From contig NZ_AP024646.1 in the NCBI RefSeq assembly GCF_019977235.1, positions 1,984,001 to 2,048,000 on the forward strand: a stretch of DNA of 64,000 nucleotides, given 5' to 3'. This DNA is from Arthrobacter sp. StoSoilB5. Its GTDB lineage: Bacteria > Actinomycetota > Actinomycetes > Actinomycetales > Micrococcaceae. Positions 1 through 7,993 of the stretch are shown one piece after another; within the stretch, counting starts at the first letter, position 1; the number at the start of each line of letters is the position of its first letter. Below the pieces are notes generated by a model. That model had not been told where the DNA came from and ran no database searches. It worked only from the letters and a program-made list of their open reading frames with translations. Both the position numbers and the translations under genes were made by a program.

Positions 1-434
1 TGGCGCACGGTGATCGGACCAGGCGGGCGGAGTGTGGATTGGAAGCTCTCAAGAACGTTGTTCACCGGGTCCTCGATCCCGATAAGTCCTTGGTCAACGA
101 GTTTCGGGACGGCACCGGCGATCATCGACTTCGTAATACTGGCAACTGATACCCTGTCCTGGGGCTGGGCCGGATCTTTGGTATCCAGGTTTCGCACTCT
201 ATAGGCCTTGGACGATTCTCCGTCCGGCCACCTCAACTGCACAACAACGGATGTCGCGCCCCATCCATGAAATGCTGGACTCTGCTTTCCAGGAACTCTG
301 TGGCTGCCTGGGCCGAAGCGGTTGAAGGAGCCGGGCCAGGAGGGTCCGCCCACGGCGACAACCAAAGCCGCGGAGAATGCAGTTGCCCCGAGCCAATAAG
401 AACGCCTCCGCCACCGAGTAGCCAATGCACTCAT
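1..434 (-). CDS. Serine beta-lactamase/esterase-like hydrolase, N-terminal part (runs off left edge)
   Basis: The minus strand reads openly from an ATG at 434, directly after an in-frame TAA, to the window edge (144 codons). A hydrophobic segment near residues 14-26 (ATAFSAALVVAVG) looks like a signal or membrane anchor. Further in, the text VSVASITKSMIAG contains an S-x-x-K motif (SITK), the catalytic serine-lysine of class C beta-lactamase, D-Ala-D-Ala carboxypeptidase and esterase families. It is followed by the family-typical KLVDQGLIGIEDPV. The protein probably acts outside the cytoplasmic membrane on peptidoglycan-like, beta-lactam or ester substrates; the substrate cannot be read from this fragment. 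The Y-x-N motif and the C-terminal half lie beyond the edge. The gene sits just downstream of broken ABC-transporter remnants in the same orientation, so its original promoter context may be lost. Confidence 0.7.
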   Translation of the reverse strand, partial: MSALATRWRRRSYWLGATAFSAALVVAVGGPSWPGSFNRFGPGSHRVPGKQSPAFHGWGATSVVVQLRWPDGESSKAYRVRNLDTKDPAQPQDRVSVASITKSMIAGAVPKLVDQGLIGIEDPVNNVLESFQSTLRPPGPITVR

Positions 435-444
435 GACTTACGGC

Positions 445-528
445 CAGGGTCGTTGGCCAGAATCGTTTCGTGCGGACAGTGCGCGTGAATTCGAAATGAA
501 AGACGATGCCGAGGTTGTGCTGTGCCAT
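445..528 (-). pseudogene. 5' fragment of an ABC-2 type transporter permease
   Basis: From ATG 528 on the minus strand the first ~28 residues (HNLGIVFHFEFTRTVRTKRF then WPTTLAV) look like the cytoplasmic N-terminus and first membrane entry of ABC-2 exporter permeases. After about position 445 the similarity stops, and the frame runs on out of phase through the neighbouring serine-hydrolase gene until a stop at 199. I read this as a permease gene whose 3' part was deleted or replaced. It starts just after the stop of the ATP-binding remnant, the normal order for this transporter type. Recognition is from general family appearance only. Confidence 0.4.
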
Positions 529-533
529 GTGGG

Positions 534-843
534 TTATTCACCAACCATCGCATAGTCGCTGTCAGCAGCATCGTTCTGCTCACGGCAGACCCTGATGGAT
601 GTCCTCGAGGGATATTTTTGTCGTGGCGAAACTGCGCACGGCGACACCGGAGTCGACCAATTCCTTCGAAACCGCTGCTTCATCCGTGGAGTCGGAAATG
701 GAAAGTTCGGAGCAGTTCCTGTCCCGAACGGTGACCTGGTAGTTCGGGGACGATGGGATGCTTCCGACAGGCTTGGGCCGGACAACGCGACCGCCGAACT
801 GACTGCATGCCGCCGTCGATTGTGTACTGGTTCTCATCTCCAA
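534..843 (-). pseudogene. C-terminal remnant of an ABC exporter ATP-binding protein, frameshifted
   Basis: One minus-strand frame encodes a stretch ending in AVRSFATTKISLEDI, which matches the usual C-terminal tail of ABC-2 exporter ATPases (…GVxVxSxxTxxxSLEDIF…). The frame then breaks near position 600, and the expected tail (VCREQNDAADSDYAMVGE, then TAA at 534) continues in another frame. The Walker A, Walker B and signature motifs expected upstream are absent, so the N-terminal domain is lost. The next codon block opens the permease fragment at 528, keeping the ATPase-permease operon order. A sequencing error could explain the frame break, but not the missing ATPase core. Confidence 0.45.
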
Positions 844-1393
844 CGAACGTGCCTACTGATGCCGACAACTGCGGGCGGGACCAACGTGAGTCAGCTGTTT
901 TAGATCGCCATGTGCATTATCTTGTCGTCCCGCGATAATGACGTGCGTTGCTGCAGCGGGGACGAGACCATTTCCGGTTCCCCCGTGAGCGAGTAATTGC
1001 TGGTAATACGACCGACGGCCCCCGATCAAATGCCCGCAGGCCCGGTAGGACTGCAGCGCGGAATCGCTCCCCGTTCTCTGGGGATTGAATCACCACGGTC
1101 TCGGCTTAGACGATATGAAGTGGGGGCCCGCGTTGTTGATGCCGGCCCGTGGCGGTCTGCGGGCATTATCGCCGGGGGCGGTCCGGCAGCGCCGGCTTTA
1201 TCTGTTCGGTTGCCACTGAGTGGACGGCGGCGCTTCCGGGCCTGAATCCCCGGCGGTGATGTCCTTTGCCCGGGACGGGCCGGGGCCTTCTGTGTCACAG
1301 GTTCCGTGGGTTGCCATTAACGGTGCCCTGGGCCGGATGGCGCATCGGGGGTGCAATGGTAGTGCCACATGTGAAGCTTGGGAGGTCCCGGCT
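844..1393. other. Intergenic stretch leading into the IS110 element
   Basis: No open frame here has convincing protein character. The first ~150 bases hold minus-strand text resembling the end of some enzyme (GDENQYTIDGGMQSVRR, slightly like a short-chain dehydrogenase tail), too short to name. From about 1100 onward the sequence is very GC-rich with many complementary blocks, and it most likely belongs to the non-coding left end of the IS110 element. Confidence 0.4.
1130..1390 (+). ncRNA. Candidate bridge RNA region of the IS110 element
   Basis: Members of the IS110 family express a structured guide (bridge) RNA from the non-coding end upstream of the transposase. This interval has the right position and size and many short self-complementary blocks (for example GCCGG-CAGCG-CCGGC near 1189-1203). 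I did not fold it computationally, and the target- and donor-binding loops are not identified. The call rests on position and composition only. Confidence 0.3.
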
Positions 1394-2536
1394 ATGTTTG
1401 AGCATACTTTCATCGGGCTCGATGTTCACGCGGTTAATATCGTTGGCCACGCGATGAATCCGAGTACCGGTGAAATCAGCACCCACACGATGGTCGCTGA
1501 ACCACCCGTGGTCCTGGACTGGGTCCGTCGGTTCGAGCCGCCGGTCAAGGTCGTCTACGAATCAGGCCCAACCGGGTTCGTCCTGGCCCGGTTCCTACGT
1601 GCGCAGGGCATCGACTGCGTAGTGGCAGCTTCCTCGAAACTGTTGCGAGCTCCCGGTGAAAGAGTCAAAACCGACCGGCGGGACGCCCGGGTGCCCGCCG
1701 AGATACTCGCGGTCGGCTCAGTGACCGAGGTCCGGGTCCCTGACCTGGACGAGGAAGCACTCCGGGATCTGTCCCGGCTCCGCTCGGGCACTGCCAAGGA
1801 TCTCGCACACGTCCGGCAGCACGTGAACGCCATCCTTCTGCGCCACGGCATCCGCTACCCTAAGGACGCCCGGTGGACGAAGGAACACTACCTGTGGCTG
1901 CACCGCCAACACTTTGACCAACCGCCGCTGCAGTTCACCTACGAAGCGCATATCGAGCAGGCCGAACTGCTCGCCGGGCATTTGTCCCGGATCGACAAAC
2001 ACATCTCGGCCACCGCCAACGCTTGCCGCTACACCCAGGTCATCAACGCGTTAATGTGTTTGCACGGGATTCAGACAACGACAGCGTTCGGGCTGGCCGT
2101 GGAAATCGGCGACTGGACCCGCTTCACCGGATCATCGATCGGCTCTTACCTCGGACTCGTCCCCAGCGAAAATTCCTCCGGCCAATCCCGGCACTTGGGT
2201 CCGATCACGAAAGCCGGGAACACGTACGCACGAAAGCTCCTGGTCGAAGCAGCTTGGCAGCACCGACGCCCATATGCCCGGCCCTGCGAACGGCTACTGC
2301 GCCAACTTGATCTCGACAGCCTGGCAACCCGGATCCATGCCCTGGAAGGAAACCACCGGCTCCACCACAAATGGGAAAATTTCGATGAACGGCACAAACC
2401 GTCCGTCAAGGCCAACACCGCGATCGCCCGCGAACTCGCGGGCTGGTGCTGGTCACTGGCCGCACCGCTCCAGCAACGGAGACCGCATGACCGTGGCCTA
2501 AACCGAAACGTGCCCCTCAACCGTGATGGGAAGTGA
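1394..2536 (+). CDS. IS110-family transposase (DEDD RuvC-like, complete)
   Basis: 380 residues. The start is the ATG at 1394, with GGAGG eight bases upstream; the reading frame stays open further upstream but lacks protein character there. The N-terminal DEDD domain shows IGLDVH (D10), YESGPTG (E56) and KTDRRDA (D94/D97). The C-terminal Transposase_20 domain includes MCLHGIQTTTAFGLAVEIGD, then GSYLGLVPSENSSGQSRHLG and PITKAGNTYARKLLVEAAW, with the serine region used as nucleophile in this family. Length and both domains are intact, so the enzyme is probably functional. It catalyses recombination of the element, in known members guided by a bridge RNA, without hydrolytic release. A single gene, as usual for IS110. 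Confidence 0.92.
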   Translation: MFEHTFIGLDVHAVNIVGHAMNPSTGEISTHTMVAEPPVVLDWVRRFEPPVKVVYESGPTGFVLARFLRAQGIDCVVAASSKLLRAPGERVKTDRRDARVPAEILAVGSVTEVRVPDLDEEALRDLSRLRSGTAKDLAHVRQHVNAILLRHGIRYPKDARWTKEHYLWLHRQHFDQPPLQFTYEAHIEQAELLAGHLSRIDKHISATANACRYTQVINALMCLHGIQTTTAFGLAVEIGDWTRFTGSSIGSYLGLVPSENSSGQSRHLGPITKAGNTYARKLLVEAAWQHRRPYARPCERLLRQLDLDSLATRIHALEGNHRLHHKWENFDERHKPSVKANTAIARELAGWCWSLAAPLQQRRPHDRGLNRNVPLNRDGK

Positions 2537-3202
2537 CGTGGCAGCACGCGGAGCCAACCCGGGAAAACGACTATGAGCAGGCGGATCATAACCGCCAACG
2601 CTCGACCTTAGACACCTGGCAGAGCTCCAGCCGAACATCGTCATGCGGTAATCAACCCGCGAATATCAGTCTGACACTGCCCGTCGATAACGACTCGCCC
2701 GCACTTCCCAACACAACCGACCGGCACAGGATGAGCGGCCCCCGAACAAACCCAGGAGCCGCTCATCCACGCCCTCTTGACACCAGAACCTACATATCAG
2801 TCGTTTGCATCTTCGGCGTCCAGGGACCAAACAGCTCCGGCCGCGGCTGAGGTGATCTTTGCGATCTCGGACGGTGCCGACATGGTCCCGGGCAAGCTCA
2901 TTAAGCCCGCTGGCTGGGCATTCACGTCTGGCGATGCGGCAACCCGGCAGTTCCGTTGCACCGGCACCAGCTTCGACGTCATAGATCCGGTGTTCCATCT
3001 GGGTGTCTTCACCACACTTCCAGCGGTTCAAGCCGGATCGAGTCACTTGGGAGCCTCCGCTGGTTGCACAGCCCCTTACCCCACACAGTGTGAAAGAAAT
3101 ATAACAAATTGTTCAAAAGACGTGACTTTGAATCCTTTGTAACGCATCATGGAATCAGCCGATCCCGAGGACGTGAGCGGCACGAACCAGAAGGGAGCGC
3201 AG
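2537..3202. other. Non-coding right end of IS110 and promoter region of the next operon
   Basis: The first ~240 bases look like the IS110 right end, including the 11-bp inverted repeat at 2729-2768. From about 2780 to 3070 there are open frames on both strands with moderately protein-like composition but no start signal and no recognisable family; they may be a decayed gene. An AT-rich segment at about 3095-3145 probably holds the promoter of the downstream operon. Confidence 0.4.
3112..3132. promoter_or_regulatory. Inverted repeat TTCAAA-N9-TTTGAA upstream of the catabolic operon
   Basis: A symmetric TTCAAA…TTTGAA sits in the AT-rich segment ~70 bases before the ornithine cyclodeaminase-like gene. 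Size and symmetry suit a dimeric repressor; the RpiR-type regulator at the end of the cluster is the natural candidate. This is inference. Confidence 0.3.
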
Positions 3203-4231
3203 ATGACGCGCTTTGTTGATGTAAGCAATATGATCAGCTGGGTCAGAACCCAAGGCCCCGAAACGATCATCGAAGACCTGATTCACTACATGGAAGACGA
3301 CTTCCGACGCTGGGCGCGGTTCGATAAAACACCACGTGTCGCCAGCCATACCCCATATGGCGTTATAGAACTCATGCCCACCAGCGATCATGAGACCTAC
3401 GGATTCAAATATGTGAATGGGCACCCGTCGAATCCAGCCCGTGGCTACCAAACTGTGACGGCCTTCGGCGTTCTGGCAGATGTCCACAACGGCTACCCAA
3501 CGTTCCTTGCCGAAATGACTATCCTTACAGCGCTGCGCACCGCCGCCACGTCCGCCATGGTCGCGAAGGTCCTGGCGCGGCCCGATTCCAGGGTCATGGC
3601 CATGATTGGAACCGGCAGCCAGGCTGAATTCCAGGCACTGGCCATGAGGACAGCGTTGGGCGTAGCGAAGCTGCGGGTCTGGGACACCGATCCTGCCGCT
3701 GTACACAAGTTCATCCGGAACATGGTTCCGCTTGGATTCGAAATAGACGTCGCTTCCTCTGCTCTGGAAGCGGTTCAGGGCGCCGACGTCATCACGACGT
3801 GCACGGCAGACAAAGCCCAGGCCACGATCCTCAGCGTTCAGCACGTTGCTCCTGGCGTCCATCTCAACGCGATCGGTGGAGATTGCCCCGGAAAGACGGA
3901 ACTGGATCCGTCGATCCTGGAGATCGGTGACGTCTTTGTCGAGTACGAGAGCCAGACGCGGATTGAAGGTGAGATCCAGCAGATGCCGGCCGACTTCGCC
4001 GTAACCGAATTCTGGAAGGTCCTCCTCGGTGCCGCACCAGGGCGCACGTCAGAAGATCAAGTCACCATTTTCGATTCCGTCGGGTTCGCGGTGGAAGACT
4101 TCTCAGCCCTGCGTTATCTGCGGGACTCCGTGGACGGCACCGAATTCTTTGAAGAAATAGATCTCGTTGCCAATCCGGACGATCCCAAAGACCTGTTCGG
4201 TCTTGTCGGTGCCTTATCACCCGTTGGTTAA
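3203..4231 (+). CDS. Ornithine cyclodeaminase / mu-crystallin family enzyme
   Basis: 342 residues from the ATG at 3203, preceded by AAGGGAG. The upstream in-frame extension lacks a good ribosome site. The Rossmann dinucleotide motif reads AMIGTGSQAEFQ, and the C-terminal part carries the family's GGDCPGKTELDPSIL block. Ornithine cyclodeaminase converts L-ornithine to L-proline and ammonia with bound NAD. Relatives include lysine cyclodeaminase, alanine dehydrogenase and ketimine reductases, so the true substrate is open. It leads a same-strand cluster with an amino-acid-type importer and N-acyl-cleaving enzymes, 91 bases before the substrate-binding protein, which fits a role in amino acid or diamine breakdown. 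Confidence 0.85.
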   Translation: MTRFVDVSNMISWVRTQGPETIIEDLIHYMEDDFRRWARFDKTPRVASHTPYGVIELMPTSDHETYGFKYVNGHPSNPARGYQTVTAFGVLADVHNGYPTFLAEMTILTALRTAATSAMVAKVLARPDSRVMAMIGTGSQAEFQALAMRTALGVAKLRVWDTDPAAVHKFIRNMVPLGFEIDVASSALEAVQGADVITTCTADKAQATILSVQHVAPGVHLNAIGGDCPGKTELDPSILEIGDVFVEYESQTRIEGEIQQMPADFAVTEFWKVLLGAAPGRTSEDQVTIFDSVGFAVEDFSALRYLRDSVDGTEFFEEIDLVANPDDPKDLFGLVGALSPVG

Positions 4232-4322
4232 ACGACTAACTCCATCGTCGTCACCTTCCACCAAATATATCCAGATTTGACTCCCGAACCCGGACCAAAA
4301 TCCCCATTTCCCACGGAGCGCT

Positions 4323-5600
4323 ATGTCTACCTCAATCAAGCCCCGCCTACGTTCTTCCCTACTCCTTTCAGCCGCCACGGTCATCGCCATCTCGATGGTG
4401 AGCTGTACCGTTCCCACGGGCGAAGGCGGTGACTCCGGGGCATCCGGAGATCCCATCACGCTCGGTCTATTGGCCCCGCTCACAGGTGTGGCCGCTGCCG
4501 ATGGCAAGCTCATGGAACAGGGTGCACGACTCGCGGTCGACGAAATCAACGCCAAAGGCGGCATCGATGGCAGGAAGGTTGAACTCAAAGCACTTGACGT
4601 ACGGGACCAGAAGTCGGATGCGGTCTCGTCCGCTGTGACGCAACTGACCTCACACCCCGATGTTGCGGCAGTGGTCACGGGCTACGCCAGCACGACCAAC
4701 TTCGAAATCGATCAGCTCGCAGAAGCTGGAATTCCGTACCTGCTCAGCGGCAACAGCGCCCAAACGCAGGACATTATTTCCAAGAACCCCGAGAAGTATC
4801 CCGGTGTTTGGTCCCTTGCCCCTTCATACGAGGGCTACAGCACTGGCATTCCTGAACAATTGGATACATGGAACGCCGATGGCACCTTTCCGCTCACTAA
4901 CCGCCGGGTTTACATTATCTCCAGCGATAATGCGTACTCCAATGGCATAGCTTCCGGGTTGAACAAGAACTTCAAGGCAAAAGGCTGGGACGTCACTGGA
5001 CCCGACACTGTTCCCTTTGGGGAAGTGGACGACTGGACCACGCAGATTACCAAAATCCGGCAGGTTGATCCGGCTGTGATCATCAACCTCGACTACCTGA
5101 CTGCAAATGCGTCAAAATTCCTCACTCAATTCCGCCAGAATCCCACGCAGTCATTGGTGTTTTCGCAGTACGCCCCAAGCGTCCCGGAGTTCACCGAGCT
5201 CGCAGGGAAGAACGCTGACGGCGTGCTTTATAACCTTCCGTTTGCCCCGTTGCCGGCACTGCCGGAAACCAAGGACATCACCCGGAAGCTGACGGAGGCA
5301 TACGGAAACGAACCTAGCCTGTACAGCTATGGCCTCTACGAACAGGTCCATTTGTGGGCCGACGCCGTTAAGGAAGTCGGTGATCCCGGGAAACGTAAGG
5401 AAGTCGGTGAGGCATTGGGCAAGCTGGACAAACAAACCACGCTTGGTCGTGTCCATTTTGATCCGACAACCCATCTGGCCGTAGCCGGGAGAGACGGTAT
5501 CCCGATGACGTACTACCAAATCCAAAACGGCAAACGTCTGAACATCGCTCCCGAAGAGTTCGCCGACGGCAAGTTCCACAAGCCCGAGTGGATGAAATGA
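4323..5600 (+). CDS. ABC transporter substrate-binding lipoprotein, branched-chain amino acid type
   Basis: 425 residues. The N-terminus has basic residues, a hydrophobic core and a lipobox ending MVSC, placing the lipidated cysteine at residue 28, so the mature protein is anchored to the outer face of the membrane. The body matches the Leu/Ile/Val-binding (Peripla_BP_6) family: LGLLAPLTGVAAADGKLMEQ, then ARLAVDEINAKGGIDGRKVE. It captures a solute for the LivFGHM-type importer encoded just downstream; its stop overlaps the next start by four bases (ATGA). Ligands of this family include amino acids, amides, urea and aromatic acids, so the ligand cannot be named. The surrounding enzymes suggest an N-acyl or gamma-glutamyl compound. 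Confidence 0.88.
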   Translation: MSTSIKPRLRSSLLLSAATVIAISMVSCTVPTGEGGDSGASGDPITLGLLAPLTGVAAADGKLMEQGARLAVDEINAKGGIDGRKVELKALDVRDQKSDAVSSAVTQLTSHPDVAAVVTGYASTTNFEIDQLAEAGIPYLLSGNSAQTQDIISKNPEKYPGVWSLAPSYEGYSTGIPEQLDTWNADGTFPLTNRRVYIISSDNAYSNGIASGLNKNFKAKGWDVTGPDTVPFGEVDDWTTQITKIRQVDPAVIINLDYLTANASKFLTQFRQNPTQSLVFSQYAPSVPEFTELAGKNADGVLYNLPFAPLPALPETKDITRKLTEAYGNEPSLYSYGLYEQVHLWADAVKEVGDPGKRKEVGEALGKLDKQTTLGRVHFDPTTHLAVAGRDGIPMTYYQIQNGKRLNIAPEEFADGKFHKPEWMK

Positions 5601-6355
5601 GGATCGCCAAGTCACCTGGACCCGGCACTTCCAAAGGGCACCTCCTGGAAGTACGACAGGTCAGCCGGCGCTTCGGGGGTTTCGTGGCCGTGGACAACGT
5701 CACGCTGAATGTTGACGAGGGGGAGATTTTGGGGATTGCCGGTCCTAATGGGGCGGGAAAAAGTACTCTCTTCAACCTGATCTCCGGGGTGCCGTTCGGC
5801 CCGACAGACGGAGAGATTTTCTTTGACGGTGTACGTATTGACAGGCTTTCCGCGCACAGAATCGCTCGTTCGGGAATGCGTCGAACCTTCCAAGCGGAAC
5901 AGCTGTTCCCTTCGTTGAGTGTTTCCGACAACATCGCCGTGGCCAACCACTACCTCGGAGGGCATCGGCGCACCAAAGGGGACGTGGAAACGGCCTTGGA
6001 GACCGTGGGAATCAGCAGGTACAGGGACGAGCGGGCGGCGGATATACCACTGCTGGCAAAAAAGAAGCTGATGATAGCCAGCGCCCTTGTCTCACACCCG
6101 CGGCTCCTGATGCTGGATGAACCAGCTGGAGGCCTCAACGATGAAGATCAGGCTGAATTGATCCTGCTTTTGCGGGAACTTCAGAAGGGCGGCCTGACAC
6201 TGCTGATCATTGAGCATGTACTCAGTCTTATCCGCGATCTGGCCAAACGGATGGTCATCATGTCGTCCGGCGAAGTCCTGGTTGAAGGAACCCCCGACGC
6301 GGTTCTTTCGGATCCGCGGGTGATGGAGGCATATCTGGGGAAGGCAGCGGCATGA
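5597..6355 (+). CDS. ABC transporter ATP-binding protein, LivG type
   Basis: 252 residues. I chose the ATG at 5597, which overlaps the previous stop as ATGA; a GTG nine bases upstream is in frame. Walker A is GPNGAGKS, Walker B is LLMLDEP, and the H-loop lies in LLIIEHVLSL. The signature region reads LLAKKKLMIASAL instead of a clean LSGGQ, a degenerate form often seen in the LivG branch. The protein powers import of the ligand bound by the upstream lipoprotein, pairing with the LivF-type ATPase encoded next. A second ATGA overlap at 6352 shows tight translational coupling. Confidence 0.88.
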   Translation: MRIAKSPGPGTSKGHLLEVRQVSRRFGGFVAVDNVTLNVDEGEILGIAGPNGAGKSTLFNLISGVPFGPTDGEIFFDGVRIDRLSAHRIARSGMRRTFQAEQLFPSLSVSDNIAVANHYLGGHRRTKGDVETALETVGISRYRDERAADIPLLAKKKLMIASALVSHPRLLMLDEPAGGLNDEDQAELILLLRELQKGGLTLLIIEHVLSLIRDLAKRMVIMSSGEVLVEGTPDAVLSDPRVMEAYLGKAAA

Positions 6356-7131
6356 ACACCGATCAGGAGACGGTTGACCCACTGCTCCGCGTCAGTGCCC
6401 TGGAGGCCGGATATGGCCGCCTGCCTGTGGTCCGGTCGTTTTCCATCGAGGTCGTCCCGGGTGAGGCTCTGGCCCTCTTGGGCCCCAACGGTCATGGAAA
6501 GACGACCGCCCTGCGCGCCATCTCGGGTCTGGGCAGGACCTCTTCAGGTCAGGTTCTCTTCGATGGCAGCGATATCACCGGGATGCCCGCCTACAAGGTA
6601 GTCAACCAGGGAATGATGCATGTGCCCCAAGGCAATCAGCTCTTTCCGAGGCTCACCGTCAGGGAGAACCTGGCATTGGCAGGTGGGATCCCGGCGGCCA
6701 GGGGTCAGCGGGAGGAGACTCTGGAAATGGTCCAGGGACTCTTTCCCAAGCTCCTGCAACGTCGCGGGCAACTTGTGGGCACGCTATCTGGAGGCGAACG
6801 CCAAATGGTGGCCATCGGGATGGGCCTTATGGCCAAGCCCAAGCTTCTTGTGCTGGATGAACCAACTCTCGGGCTGGCACCCAAGATCCGATACGAAATC
6901 CTTGACACACTCCACGAAGTCCGCCGACTGGGTCTGTCGTTGATAGTCGCCGACGGCGATATTGAGTTCCTCTTCGAACTCGCGGACCGGTGGCATCTTG
7001 TGGAGCTCGGGCGGATCGTCTCCAGCGGAACCACGGACATCAAGCCCAGCCACGAGGAAGTCATGGATATGTACGTCGGCTCCCACCCGTCATCCGCTAA
7101 CAACAACATTGAGGGAGACAAGCATGTCTGA
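6352..7131 (+). CDS. ABC transporter ATP-binding protein, LivF type
   Basis: 259 residues. Walker A is GPNGHGKTT, the signature is LSGGERQM and Walker B is LLVLDEPTLGLAP, the usual LivF form. The Walker A alanine is replaced by histidine, which occurs in some family members. The H-loop histidine is not obvious: the equivalent text is LIVADGDIEF rather than …EQN/EH…, a possible divergence. The C-terminal tail is lengthened and polar. The gene overlaps livG-type and livH-type neighbours, so all transporter parts are made from one message. Confidence 0.87.
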   Translation: MNTDQETVDPLLRVSALEAGYGRLPVVRSFSIEVVPGEALALLGPNGHGKTTALRAISGLGRTSSGQVLFDGSDITGMPAYKVVNQGMMHVPQGNQLFPRLTVRENLALAGGIPAARGQREETLEMVQGLFPKLLQRRGQLVGTLSGGERQMVAIGMGLMAKPKLLVLDEPTLGLAPKIRYEILDTLHEVRRLGLSLIVADGDIEFLFELADRWHLVELGRIVSSGTTDIKPSHEEVMDMYVGSHPSSANNNIEGDKHV

Positions 7132-7993
7132 CGCGCTCCTTTCCATCCTGGTCTCAGCCCTCGTGCTCGGGTCGCTGTACTCATTGATGGCCAGCGGACT
7201 GTCCCTCATCTGGTCCACGTTGGGGGTCTTCAACTACGCTCACGGCGCGCTCCTGCTTCTGGGCGCGTACCTCATCTGGACGTTCTCAGAAAAGGTGGGG
7301 CTCCCGGTACTCCTCGCTTTCGCCGCTGCGATTCCCTTGCTGGCCTTGCTGGGTATGCTCCTGGACCTCGTAGCGGTCCGGCCGTTCATCAGCAGGCCAA
7401 ACGGAACTCTCTTGGTCATGGTTTCGACCCTCGCCATCGCCAACGCAGTCGAGGGCGCAGCACAACTAATCTGGGGACCGCAGAACAAGCAGATAAAGTC
7501 CGTGAGCGCCTCAACATTTGCCCTGGGCGACGTAAGAATCGCAAGCTCTACCCTCATTGCCCTGGCTCTGGCATTAGTTCTGGTCATAGGACTGATCACG
7601 TTGCTGCGCAAGACGAAGTGGGGGATGGCCGTCCGGGCCGTGGAACAGAACCGGGACATGGCAATGCTCGTCGGAATCAGGCCCGTGCGCATATACGCCA
7701 GCGTATTTGCGGTGGCATCAATTCTGGCCTGCGCCGCTGCCTTCGTCTACGGAACGACCACCACCATTACGCCCACAAAAGGTTTCGAACCCCTGCTGAC
7801 TGCCTTTGTCGTCCTGGTCTTTGGTGGGTCGGCCACTTTGTGGGGCACCTTGGTCGGCGCCTTCACAATAGGCCTGTTGGAGGCGGGCACAACGTACTGG
7901 CTCGGTCTCCAATGGAGCCCTGTAGCTGTCTTCCTCGTCCTGGTCCTCATTATGCTGGTCCGCCCCCAAGGTCTAGTGAAAGGACGTTCGTGA
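7124..7993 (+). CDS. ABC transporter permease, LivH type
   Basis: 289 residues from ATG 7124, preceded by GAGGGAG and overlapping the upstream stop by eight bases. The protein is strongly hydrophobic with about eight membrane segments. Family features include the N-terminal GSLYSLMASGLSLIWSTLGV then FNYAHGALLLLGAY, and the coupling-helix region GMAVRAVEQNRDMAMLVGI that contacts the ATPase. It forms one half of the membrane channel with the LivM-type partner. The stop overlaps the next ATG (TGATG). Confidence 0.88.
   Translation: MSDALLSILVSALVLGSLYSLMASGLSLIWSTLGVFNYAHGALLLLGAYLIWTFSEKVGLPVLLAFAAAIPLLALLGMLLDLVAVRPFISRPNGTLLVMVSTLAIANAVEGAAQLIWGPQNKQIKSVSASTFALGDVRIASSTLIALALALVLVIGLITLLRKTKWGMAVRAVEQNRDMAMLVGIRPVRIYASVFAVASILACAAAFVYGTTTTITPTKGFEPLLTAFVVLVFGGSATLWGTLVGAFTIGLLEAGTTYWLGLQWSPVAVFLVLVLIMLVRPQGLVKGRS

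Larger units (their letters stand above)
1100..2780 (+). mobile_element. IS110-family insertion sequence (ends approximate)
   Basis: A complete IS110-type transposase gene is flanked by about 290 bases of structured non-coding DNA upstream and about 240 bases downstream. The downstream part holds an 11-bp perfect inverted repeat (GGATGAGCGGC at 2729-2739 and its complement at 2758-2768). IS110 elements lack the usual terminal inverted repeats and target duplications, so exact ends cannot be fixed from one copy. The limits given are estimates from where gene-like or repeat-like sequence stops. It separates the degraded ABC-transporter region from the ornithine cyclodeaminase operon. Confidence 0.6.

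Noticed and set aside
800..900. Minus-strand text GDENQYTIDGGMQSVRR as a short-chain dehydrogenase fragment
   Set aside because: Too short and not linked to other family motifs.
2777..3142. Plus-strand open frame of 121 codons between IS110 and the OCD gene
   Set aside because: Partly protein-like but no start signal or family; the end runs through the AT-rich promoter segment. Could be a gene remnant.
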